Positions 24,963 through 33,435 of a stretch of 64,000 nt of DNA are shown piece after piece. The translations under genes and the position numbers were made by a program. The notes under the pieces were generated by a model. That model was not told where the DNA came from, made no database searches, and worked only from the letters and a program-made list of their open reading frames with translations. How positions within the stretch are numbered: the first letter of the stretch is position 1; each line of letters begins with the position of its first letter. The stretch spans positions 11,451 through 75,450 of the forward strand of contig DATBZS010000076.1 of assembly GCA_036513075.1 (NCBI GenBank), written 5' to 3'. Origin of the DNA: Bog-756 sp036513075 (GTDB lineage: Bacteria > Actinomycetota > Acidimicrobiia > Acidimicrobiales > RAAP-2).

Positions 24963-26476
24963 CCCTTCGATGCCATCCCCACGATGGGTTGGTTGAGCGG
25001 CTTCCCGCCTTCGGAGCCGAAGTAGGGGGCCGTCCCGAAGCTGAAGATGCCACCGTCGGAGGCGACCATCCGGTACCCCAGGCCGTCGCCGGTCAGGGCG
25101 AGGCCTTCGATCGGTTGGTTCAGCGGCATCCCGCCGGTCGAGCCGTAGTACGGCGCCCCGCCGAAGGCGAAGACGCCGCCGTCCGAAGCCACCAGGTAGT
25201 AACCGTGCATGGCGAAGGCCATATTCACGATCGGCTGGTTGAGCTTGGTGCCGCCTTCGGAGCCCTGGAAGGTGGCGTTGCCGAAGGAGAAGACTCCCCC
25301 GTCCTGGCCGACGAGCCAGTAGCCGAGGCCGTCCGGTGACGAGGCGCCGCCGACGATGGGCGCATTCAGGTGACTCCCTCCCATGCTGCCGTAGGACCTC
25401 GCGCCGCCGAACGAGAAGACTCCGCCGTCGGAGGCGATCAACCAGTAACCAGTTCCGGTCGGGAGAGGCACGATGGCCACGATCGGCGCGTTGAGGGGCT
25501 GGCCACCCATGCTGCCGTAGAAACGGGCGTCGCCGAAGGCGAAGACACCGCCGTCCGAAGCCACCATCCAGTAGCCGTTGCCGTCCAGCGTGGCCGTCCC
25601 GCCCACGATGGGCTTGTTCAGGTGCTGGGCACCGAGCGAGCCCAGGAATGCCGAGCTACCGAAGGAGAAGACCCCACCGTCGCGGGCGAAGAGCCAGTAG
25701 CCAGGCAGTACGCCGGGGGTCGTCGTGGGTACCGTGGGCGACGGGCTGGCGATGGGAGGGGCGTACACGGTGCCCGGGTTGGTGGTCGGGTCGGGAATGG
25801 CCCGGCCGTAGCCGCTGGCGCCACTGGGGTCCTGGCTCCTCGGCATGGTGTCGTACAGGCTGTAGGCGTACCACCGGAAGGAGGACACGCCGGCCAGGCA
25901 GACAGTCGGGACGTTCGCCTGATACCCCAGCGAGGTGTTGTAGGCCAGTGTCACCGTGCAGCTGACCGGGGTGTCGGTCGCCGCGTAGGTGAGCTCACCG
26001 TCATAGGTCCCGTCCGGGTTCAGTTGGAAGTACACGTAGTAGAGCGGTGTGCTGGTGGTTCCGGTCAGGACCGGGTCGATGGCCCAGCCGATGTAGGTGT
26101 TGTTGAGCCAATTCAGATCGGTCGCCGGATTGCTGAGGGTGTTCGTCAGCGCGGTGAACGAGACCGTGGACGTGTCGGCGGTCGCCGTCGCCTTCACCAG
26201 GTCGGCGACGTTGGGGTCGGGGCTGGGTCCGGTGACCAGAGTTCCCGGAGGGGCCTGGTAGCGCACATCGCCTGACGCCTGCGTGTACGACGAGGTCTGT
26301 GGGAGTGGGATGTGTGCCACGGCACCATGGCCGGTGGACGCAGTCGCCCCGGGCACGGTGTCGGCCCCGGCCGGACTGGCGAGTCCAGCCAGCAGGGTCG
26401 TCACCAACGCGGCCGATGCGACGCCCGCACGTGCAGTCCTGGCGAGCGGTGCCTTCGATGAGCGGTTACCGATCAC
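24959..26476 (-). CDS. Secreted protein with six C-terminal 'GYW...DGGVFSFG' repeats
   Basis: 505 residues. Signal peptide: RSSKAPLARTARAG, hydrophobic run, cleavage near SPAGADT. The middle (residues about 40-235) is a beta-rich domain of unknown type (AATDTPVSCTVTLAYNTSLG and others). The C-terminus has six about 42-residue repeats of form GYW(L/M)VASDGGVFSFGxAxFxGSxGGxxLNxPIV, compatible with a beta-propeller-like fold. GTG 26476 has AGGAGG about 12 nt upstream; the frame runs far upstream without meaning. Its stop overlaps the lasso cyclase start by 4 nt. Divergent from the ABC transporter. Confidence 0.85.
   Translation of the reverse strand: MIGNRSSKAPLARTARAGVASAALVTTLLAGLASPAGADTVPGATASTGHGAVAHIPLPQTSSYTQASGDVRYQAPPGTLVTGPSPDPNVADLVKATATADTSTVSFTALTNTLSNPATDLNWLNNTYIGWAIDPVLTGTTSTPLYYVYFQLNPDGTYDGELTYAATDTPVSCTVTLAYNTSLGYQANVPTVCLAGVSSFRWYAYSLYDTMPRSQDPSGASGYGRAIPDPTTNPGTVYAPPIASPSPTVPTTTPGVLPGYWLFARDGGVFSFGSSAFLGSLGAQHLNKPIVGGTATLDGNGYWMVASDGGVFAFGDARFYGSMGGQPLNAPIVAIVPLPTGTGYWLIASDGGVFSFGGARSYGSMGGSHLNAPIVGGASSPDGLGYWLVGQDGGVFSFGNATFQGSEGGTKLNQPIVNMAFAMHGYYLVASDGGVFAFGGAPYYGSTGGMPLNQPIEGLALTGDGLGYRMVASDGGIFSFGTAPYFGSEGGKPLNQPIVGMASKG
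24962..25702 (-). repeat. Six tandem about 42-residue repeats in the secreted protein
   Basis: Each unit begins GYW or GYx, then xVASDGGVF(S/A)FG, GS(M/E/T)GG and LNxPIV. Units differ enough at DNA level to be old duplications. Confidence 0.85.
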
Positions 26477-26581
26477 AGTGGCACCCTTCCTCCTGATCGA
26501 TGGAATCTCCCAGGTTAGCTGGCCGCGCGGCTCTACGGCTACCTTGGATACGACGGCGCGCTGCACGGGTCGCCGCCCGCG

Positions 26582-28495
26582 GTGAGTGACGGCGTGGCTT
26601 CGAGAAAGTGGGCACGGGTGAGCGACTCGGACGAACCGGTCACCATCGACGAGCTGTTCAGCCCTCGAGAGGCGAGGTCCGCTCGGCAGTTCCCCGCCAT
26701 GTTCCAACGTGCGCTGAGGATCTCGTGGCGCGCCGCACCACGCCAGGTGGTCCTGGTCGGTGGCCTGCAGATCGTGAGCGGTGTCGGGCTTGCCGTCGAG
26801 GTCCTGCTCGCCCAACGCGTCTTGGCCGTTCTCACCGGCGAGCGTGGTCCGGTGACGATGCACGCCGCACTCCCCTACGTGATCGCCCTCGCCGTCGTGA
26901 CCGCCGCGCTCCAGTTCGCCGCGACGGCGGGTGTCGAAGTCACCCGGGTGCTTTCCGGCCTGGTCGAGAAGTTCGCTATCGGCGAGGTGGCTGAGGCGGC
27001 GACATCCGTCGACCTGCTCGACTACGAGCGCACCGAGTTCCACAACGCGCTCCAGCGCGCACAGCTGGCCGCCACCACCCGGCCCGTGCAGATGGTCAAT
27101 GGGCTGACCGCGTTGGTGGGCATCCTCTTTGGCATCATAGGTATCGGCATCGCCCTGATCCTCATCCAGCCCGGAATCGTCCTGCTCCTGGCGCTCGGCT
27201 TCATTCCGGTCTGGCTGGCCTCCCGACGGGCCAGCCGGGCGCTGCGACGATTCGCGGTGCGCCAGACCGAGAACGACCGGCAACGGAGCTACCTCTTCCT
27301 CGTGCTGACCCACCGCCAGATGGCCGCCGAGGTCCGGGCTTTCTCATTGGTCGACTACTTCCGCACCAGGCTCGACGCCCTGTACGACACTCGGATGGAC
27401 GACCTTCGCAAGCTGGCCCGCCAGCGCCTGTACATCGGGCTGGTCGGTACCGTGCTCAACACCCTGCTGACCGTCGGCGCCCTGGTGTACCTGATCTGGC
27501 TCGTCACGTCGGGCCACCTGTCGCTGGCGTCGGCCGGTGCGGCAGCCGGGGCCATCCTTCTGCTGGCCCAGAGGGTGAACGGTGTGGGCACCAGCTCGGG
27601 GAGCCTCTACGAGAACACGCTGTATATGGAGGACTTCACGAAATTCGTCGATCGGCTGCCCGAACTCCGACACAACCGGCCCACGGGCCCGGCGCCTCAC
27701 GGGTTCACGCGGCTGCGGGCCGACGACCTGCGATTCACCTACCCGAGCCGGACCCGCCCATCGCTCGACGGAGTGTCCTTGGAGATCGAGCACGACGAGG
27801 TGGTCGCCCTGGTCGGCGAGAACGGCTCCGGCAAGACCACGTTGGCCAAGCTGCTCGCCGGCCTCTACACAACGTCGTCGGGGACGATCCGCTGGGACGA
27901 CACCGACATCTCGACCTCCGACCCGGACCTGCTCAGGCGGTCGGTAGCGCTGATCTTCCAGGAGTTCGGCCAGTACGCCATGACCGCCGGGGAAAACATC
28001 GGGCTCGGCGATGTGGCGAGGATCGACGACGTCGGCGCCATCGTCGAGGCGGCCCGGCTGGCACAGGCCGACGGGTTCATCGCCGACCTGCCCCGAGGCT
28101 ATGACAACCTGCTCGGTTCCGAGTACTTCGGCGGGGCGAACCTCTCCCTTGGGCAGTGGCAGCGGATCGCCCTCGCTCGGGCATTCTTCCGCGATGCACC
28201 GTTCGTGATCCTGGATGAGCCAACCGCCTCGCTCGATCCGCGGGCCGAAGCGGCACTGTTCGAAAACGTCAGGACCCTCTACCGGGGGCGGGCCGTCCTC
28301 CTCATCTCCCACCGGTTCTCGAGTGTTCGGTCGGCCGACAGGATCTACGTGATGGACTCGGGGAAGATCGTTGAACACGGCACCCACGAGCAGCTAATGG
28401 ACGAGGACGGGCTCTATGCCGACCTCTTCGAGCTCCAGGCCGCCGCCTACGACCCGGCACGGCGTCGCACCACCCGCCCGATCCCCCCCTCGTAG
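26582..28495 (+). CDS. ABC exporter, fused permease and ATPase (lasso-locus exporter)
   Basis: 637 residues. An N-terminal about 340-residue type IV exporter membrane domain has several hydrophobic segments (IVSGVGLAVEVLLAQRVLAVL, VGILFGIIGIGIALILI and others, cut short). The ATPase has Walker A LVGENGSGKTTLAKLLAG, signature LSLGQWQRIALARAF (LSxGQ) and Walker B FVILDEPTASLDP, plus the switch His in LLISHRFSS. Standard D-type exporter in lasso clusters, here probably for the peptide. GTG 26582; an in-frame GTG at 26618 is an alternative. Divergent from the repeat protein. Confidence 0.9.
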   Translation: MSDGVASRKWARVSDSDEPVTIDELFSPREARSARQFPAMFQRALRISWRAAPRQVVLVGGLQIVSGVGLAVEVLLAQRVLAVLTGERGPVTMHAALPYVIALAVVTAALQFAATAGVEVTRVLSGLVEKFAIGEVAEAATSVDLLDYERTEFHNALQRAQLAATTRPVQMVNGLTALVGILFGIIGIGIALILIQPGIVLLLALGFIPVWLASRRASRALRRFAVRQTENDRQRSYLFLVLTHRQMAAEVRAFSLVDYFRTRLDALYDTRMDDLRKLARQRLYIGLVGTVLNTLLTVGALVYLIWLVTSGHLSLASAGAAAGAILLLAQRVNGVGTSSGSLYENTLYMEDFTKFVDRLPELRHNRPTGPAPHGFTRLRADDLRFTYPSRTRPSLDGVSLEIEHDEVVALVGENGSGKTTLAKLLAGLYTTSSGTIRWDDTDISTSDPDLLRRSVALIFQEFGQYAMTAGENIGLGDVARIDDVGAIVEAARLAQADGFIADLPRGYDNLLGSEYFGGANLSLGQWQRIALARAFFRDAPFVILDEPTASLDPRAEAALFENVRTLYRGRAVLLISHRFSSVRSADRIYVMDSGKIVEHGTHEQLMDEDGLYADLFELQAAAYDPARRRTTRPIPPS

Positions 28496-29044
28496 GCGAG
28501 CCCGGTCCGCGGCCCCGCCCGGGGTGCGCGCGGCCCTGCCCGTGGTGTGCGGGATCTGCTCATGCCTCGACGTCCCAGGAAGTCACCTGTAGCGCTATTC
28601 CACCCCGGTGTGGGATATTTGCATGGAGGGCAGGGCGGCCGATGGGTTCAGGACTTCACTGTTCTCCACAGCGGGATCTCTAGCCTCCAATTCCTGATCG
28701 ATCTTCGCGGAAGCAATGGAGCGACATTGAGTTCACCTGGCTACAGGGCAACTTCGGCCTCGATCGGACCGGTATCGACGAACGCGAACGTCCTGGTCGA
28801 GCGCGCCGTGAATTGCTCCGGATGTCATCGCCCATTCGCACAATTGGTGCCGTGCGGACGCAGGGGGATCGATGGCCTGCGGGCCGGCGCAACCCGGGTG
28901 GATATGGCTGGATCGAAGCAAGGGACCATCGGCGACTATTCTCGGTCGAGCGGTTGGTCGGCCAAGGCCGATTCCGGCGTGTCGGGCCGATGCGTCTTTT
29001 GCGGGCGCTCGTCCTCCGCCGGACGTGAGGGCTGAGGTCGTTCG
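28496..29044. other. Intergenic region upstream of the NRPS cluster
   Basis: About 550 bp with lower GC than its flanks. The open frames seen here lack protein-like composition and I see no MbtH-like gene. It probably carries the NRPS promoter, which I could not locate. Confidence 0.5.
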
Positions 29045-32000
29045 ATGGCGGAAGCGGCGGGACAGACGGATGCCCGCGGTGACGTTGCGGGGGAAGCGGA
29101 TGACCGGAGCCCGGAAGTCATGGCGACCAGTGAAGTCATGGCGACCAGTGAGGTGAGCGCGCCTGGGACGGGCGCGTCCGGTGCGCCACCACGTCTGTCG
29201 GCGGCGAAGCTGGCACTCCTCGAATCCCGACGTCGGAACCTGGCGACCGCCCCTGCCACCCAGATCCCGCACCTCAACGGATCCGGACCCATCGAGCTGT
29301 CGTTCGCCCAGGAGCGGATGTGGATGCTCGACCAGCTCCAGCCGGGCCGCTCGACCTACAACGCTCCCCGTGCCCTGCGACTCCGAGGGCCACTCGACGT
29401 CGAGGCCCTGCAACGGGCCGTCGACGAGATCGTGCGCCGCCACGAGGTGCTCCGGACCGTCATCACGATCATCGACGGCGTGCCGACCCCGGAGGTCCTC
29501 GACACCGGTGCCGCCTTCCGGTTCGTCGACCTCAGTGATTGGAGCGGCCCGGACCAGGAGGCGGAGGTGCGCCGTCAGGTCGAAGAGGAGGTGCGGACCC
29601 CGTTCGACCTGAGCACGGACACGTTGCTGCGGGCCCGGTTGATCAGGCTCGACGGCGACGACCACGTGCTTGCTCTCGTCTCCCACCACATCGCCTCGGA
29701 CGACCGATCGAAGCGGATCGTGGCCGCCGAACTGGAGGCCCACTACGACGCCTTGCGTCAAGGGTCCACGGCCGCGCTCGAGCCGCTGCGGATCCAGTAC
29801 CGCGACTTCGCCGCGTGGGAGCGGCACAAGTTCACCCAGGGCGGGTCCGCCGACGATGCCCACTACTGGAAGGTCCAGCTCGACGGGGCCCCGTCGAGCA
29901 TCGACCTGCCGGCCGACCGGCCGCGCCCGCCGGTCGACAGCAACGAGGGGGCGACCTTCACGTCGTTCCTCTCGGCTGCGACGTCGGAACGGCTCCGGAC
30001 CGTCGTCCGCGAACACCGCGCCACCCTGTTCATGGGACTGCACGCCGGATTCGCCGCCTTCCTCACCCGGGTCACCGGACAGGACGACGTCGTGGTCGGT
30101 ACCGCCGTCTCCGGCCGATCGCACGACGACCTCCAGGACCTCATCGGCTACTTCTCCAACACCGTCGCCCTTCGCAGCGAGGTGGAGCCGGGGGCCGGAT
30201 TCGCGGAGCTGCTCGATCACGTCCGCTCGACGACGATCGACGCCTTCGCCCACCAGGCGCTGCCCTTCGAGAAGCTGGTGGAGTCGGTGCGGCCCGAGCG
30301 GGGCGCCCGCCAACACCCGATCTTCCAGGTGATGTTCACGCTGCGCCCCGGAGGCGTCTCCGTGCCCACCATGGGCGGTCTCGAGGTCCTCCCGTTCAAG
30401 TTCCGGAGTGACGGGACCAAGTACGACCTGGCGCTGATCGCCATCGACACCGGCGAGACGATCCAGCTCAACTGGGAGTACAGCACCGACCTCTTCGAGC
30501 GGACGACGGTGGCACGTCTGGCCGGACAGCTGGCCCTCCTGGTGGACCAGGCCGTCGCCGACGTCGACCGCCCCATCGACCAGCTCGACCTGGTGGACGA
30601 CGCCGATCGGCACCGGATGCTCGTCGAGTTCAACGACACCTCGGCACCCGTCCCGACGACGCGGTGCATCCACGAGCTGGTGGCCGACCGGGCCTCGGCC
30701 CACCCCGACGCCGCCGCCGTCGAGTTCCAGGGCGAACAGTTGACCTACGACGAGCTCGACCGGTCCGCCAACCGGTTGGCCCGCCGGCTGATGGCGGCCG
30801 GCGTCGGGCGAGGCGTCATCGTCGGCGTCTGCCTCGAGCGTTCGCTCGAGATGGTCACGACGGTGCTGGCGATCCTGAAGAGCGGCGGCGCCTACGTCCC
30901 CCTCGACCCGTCCTATCCGGCCGAGCGCCTCCGGTTCATGGCCACCGATTCCGGACTGCAGGTGCTGGTGACCGTGGGTGACCTGGCCGGCGAGCTGGCC
31001 GAACTCGTGGGCAAGACCGGGACGGTGGCGCGTCTGGACACCGAGGAAGCCGCACTGCTCGCCTACCCCGATGGCGACCCGGGCGTCGACGTGGCCCCCG
31101 ACGACCTGGCCTACGTCATCTACACCTCCGGATCCACCGGCGTGCCCAAGGGGGCGATGATCGAGCACCGGAGCGTGGTGAACCTCGCCCCGGCGATCGC
31201 CGACGCCTTCACGATGGAGGTCGGCCACCGGGTCCTCCAGTTCGCCTCGCTCTGCTTCGATGCCTCGGTGTTCGAGATCCTCGTGCCGCTCATCGTCGGG
31301 GCGACGGTGTGCATGGCCCCCCGGGACCAGCTGATGTCGGGGCCGGACCTGCTCAGGATCCTGGACGACGAACGGATCAACAGCGTCCTGCTCCCCCCGT
31401 CGCTGCTGGCGGTGCTGCCCGATGCCGAGCTCCCCCACCTCACGACGATCTGCTCGGGCGGCGAGGCCTGCCATCCCGACCTCGTCCGGCGCTGGGGCCG
31501 GGGCCGGCGCTACATCAACGCCTACGGCCCGACCGAGGCGACCGTCATCTCGACGATGTATCTGATCGACGGCGACCTGCCCGAGGGCACCGTCACCGTG
31601 CCCATCGGGTCTCCCATCGCCAACACCCGGGCCTACGTCCTCGACGAGCACCTGCACCCGGTCCCCATCGGCCTGCCCGGCGAGCTCTACATCGGCGGGG
31701 CCGGCGTGGGCCGTGGCTATCTCGGTCGTCCCGAACTCACCGCCGAGCGGTTCGTGGCCGATCCGTTCGGCGGGCAGCCGGGAGGCCGGCTCTACCGCTC
31801 AGGTGATCGGGTGCGTTGGCTGGCCGACGGGACGCTCGAGTACGTGGGCCGCCTCGACAACCAGGTCAAGCTCCGCGGCTACCGCATCGAGCTCGGCGAG
31901 ATCGAGGAGAGCCTCATCGGCCAGCCGGACGTGCGAGACGCCGCCGTGATCGTGCGTGAGGACGTGCCGGGGAACCCCCGCCTCGTCGCCTATGTCGTGC

Positions 32001-33433
32001 CCCGAGTCGACGTCGACGTCGACGACCACGGTGATCTGTCCCGCTCCCTCATCCGGGCACTGGCGGCCCGCCTCCCGGCCCACATGGTCCCCGCCGCCAT
32101 CGTCGTCCTCCAGGCCTTTCCGATGACCCCGAGCGGGAAATTGGACCGCAAGGCACTCCCTCAACCGGTGCGCCATTCCGCCGCGGGCGACGGCACCCGC
32201 GTCGTCCGGCAGCCGACCACGCCGGCGCAGGCCGAGGTGGCGACGATGTTCCGCGAGATCCTCGGCATCACCGACATCGGGATCGACGATGACTTCTTCG
32301 ACCTGGGCGGCACCTCGCTCCTCGCCACCAAGCTGCTGGTCCGGCTCGAGTCGACCTTCGGTACACGACCGCCCCTCCACGTCCTGTTCGAGTCGGCCAC
32401 GGTCGTGGCGTTGGCCGCGTGCGTCGGGGACGTCCGGCAACCGCCCGACGCCTCCATGCCTCTGGCGCCCGTGTCGCCGGTGATCGTCTCGTTGCAGCAC
32501 GGCACCGGACCGACGGTCTTCCTGATCCACCAGAACACCGGCCAGGTGCTCGTCTACCGCGACCTGGTCAAGTGCCTGCCGTCCGACTTCTCGGTGTACG
32601 GAGTGCAGGCGGTCGGCCTCGACCGCGTGAGCGAGCCGCTGCGGGACGTCGCGGAGATGGCCCAGCTCTACGTCGAGGAGATCCGGAGGGTCCAGCCTTT
32701 CGGACCGTACTTCTTGGGTGGACACTGCCTCGGGGCGGTCATCGCCCTCGAGATGACCCATCAGCTGGAGAAGGCGGGCGAAGAGGTCGGCCTCCTGATG
32801 GCGAGCGACACGCTCCCCCGCTCCGCACTCGGTCCCCAGAGGCCCTCGATCGAGCGGTACCGGAACCACAAGCACTACCTCCTCGTGCTCCGACCCGGGA
32901 CGAAACGCCTGGCCGTGATGCTGCGCCCTCTGCAGATGACCCTTCTGGAGGGGTGGAAGTACGGGGTCGCCCACCTCTTCGAACAGCGGTGGTTCCGGCG
33001 CACGGCCCGCGGGACCCGACCGTTGGGAGCCGCCGTCGCGGGCGCCCGTGAGGACGTCCTGCGCCGGGTATCGGGCGTCATGGTCAAGCGCGGGATGACG
33101 CTCCCCGCCATCATCGACAACGTCGAGCGCAGTGTCCGCGACGCGGTCCGGCACTATCCGATGTCACCCGCCGTGCACTGCCCGATCCTGGTGTTCCGTG
33201 CCGATCGCAGCGAGGCGAGCACGGCGCTCGCCACCCGCCGGTGGTCCGACCACACCACCGGGAGCGTCACCGCCGTCGTCGTCCAGGGCGAGAGTGCCGC
33301 CCATTACACGATGATCCGCGAGCCGCTCGTCGACCAGATCGCCGAGCCGTTCGCAGCCATGATCGTGGCTTTCGCCGCCGGCACGGATGCGCGACCTCCG
33401 CGAGCACGCCCCACGGCAGAAGGCACCGACTGA
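29045..33433 (+). CDS. NRPS 1: condensation-adenylation-PCP-thioesterase
   Basis: 1462 residues. C domain (about 80-510) with SHHIASDD at about 213 (HHxxxD). A domain (about 550-1035): A3 YTSGSTGVPKG near 691, A10 SGKLDRKALP near 1028. The ten-residue code reads approximately DAFLISAVIK; no substrate assigned. PCP with DLGGTSLLAT near 1086. TE from about 1139 with nucleophile elbow GGHCLGA near 1224: Cys replaces Ser. A releasing TE in the first gene of the cluster is unusual. The N-terminus holds an 18-bp duplication. GAGG ribosome site 8 nt before ATG; NRPS 2 starts 2 bp after the stop. Confidence 0.93.
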   Translation: MAEAAGQTDARGDVAGEADDRSPEVMATSEVMATSEVSAPGTGASGAPPRLSAAKLALLESRRRNLATAPATQIPHLNGSGPIELSFAQERMWMLDQLQPGRSTYNAPRALRLRGPLDVEALQRAVDEIVRRHEVLRTVITIIDGVPTPEVLDTGAAFRFVDLSDWSGPDQEAEVRRQVEEEVRTPFDLSTDTLLRARLIRLDGDDHVLALVSHHIASDDRSKRIVAAELEAHYDALRQGSTAALEPLRIQYRDFAAWERHKFTQGGSADDAHYWKVQLDGAPSSIDLPADRPRPPVDSNEGATFTSFLSAATSERLRTVVREHRATLFMGLHAGFAAFLTRVTGQDDVVVGTAVSGRSHDDLQDLIGYFSNTVALRSEVEPGAGFAELLDHVRSTTIDAFAHQALPFEKLVESVRPERGARQHPIFQVMFTLRPGGVSVPTMGGLEVLPFKFRSDGTKYDLALIAIDTGETIQLNWEYSTDLFERTTVARLAGQLALLVDQAVADVDRPIDQLDLVDDADRHRMLVEFNDTSAPVPTTRCIHELVADRASAHPDAAAVEFQGEQLTYDELDRSANRLARRLMAAGVGRGVIVGVCLERSLEMVTTVLAILKSGGAYVPLDPSYPAERLRFMATDSGLQVLVTVGDLAGELAELVGKTGTVARLDTEEAALLAYPDGDPGVDVAPDDLAYVIYTSGSTGVPKGAMIEHRSVVNLAPAIADAFTMEVGHRVLQFASLCFDASVFEILVPLIVGATVCMAPRDQLMSGPDLLRILDDERINSVLLPPSLLAVLPDAELPHLTTICSGGEACHPDLVRRWGRGRRYINAYGPTEATVISTMYLIDGDLPEGTVTVPIGSPIANTRAYVLDEHLHPVPIGLPGELYIGGAGVGRGYLGRPELTAERFVADPFGGQPGGRLYRSGDRVRWLADGTLEYVGRLDNQVKLRGYRIELGEIEESLIGQPDVRDAAVIVREDVPGNPRLVAYVVPRVDVDVDDHGDLSRSLIRALAARLPAHMVPAAIVVLQAFPMTPSGKLDRKALPQPVRHSAAGDGTRVVRQPTTPAQAEVATMFREILGITDIGIDDDFFDLGGTSLLATKLLVRLESTFGTRPPLHVLFESATVVALAACVGDVRQPPDASMPLAPVSPVIVSLQHGTGPTVFLIHQNTGQVLVYRDLVKCLPSDFSVYGVQAVGLDRVSEPLRDVAEMAQLYVEEIRRVQPFGPYFLGGHCLGAVIALEMTHQLEKAGEEVGLLMASDTLPRSALGPQRPSIERYRNHKHYLLVLRPGTKRLAVMLRPLQMTLLEGWKYGVAHLFEQRWFRRTARGTRPLGAAVAGAREDVLRRVSGVMVKRGMTLPAIIDNVERSVRDAVRHYPMSPAVHCPILVFRADRSEASTALATRRWSDHTTGSVTAVVVQGESAAHYTMIREPLVDQIAEPFAAMIVAFAAGTDARPPRARPTAEGTD
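29114..29149 (+). repeat. 18-bp tandem duplication near the NRPS 1 N-terminus
   Basis: GAAGTCATGGCGACCAGT occurs twice in direct succession and encodes EVMATS twice; it lies in a disordered linker before the C domain. Confidence 0.8.
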
Positions 33434-33435
33434 CC

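Noticed and set aside
26477..27313. Upstream extension of the secreted repeat protein
   Set aside because: It is antisense to the ABC transporter; the signal peptide after GTG 26476 marks the true start.
28547..29035. 162-residue plus-strand frame before NRPS 1, considered as an MbtH-like or precursor gene
   Set aside because: No MbtH motifs, odd composition with scattered Cys, no ribosome site.
28733..31657. Very long minus-strand open frame opposite NRPS 1
   Set aside because: It is the antisense shadow of a high-GC gene; composition is Arg/Gly/Val/Asp-rich with no domain, while the plus strand has a clear NRPS.
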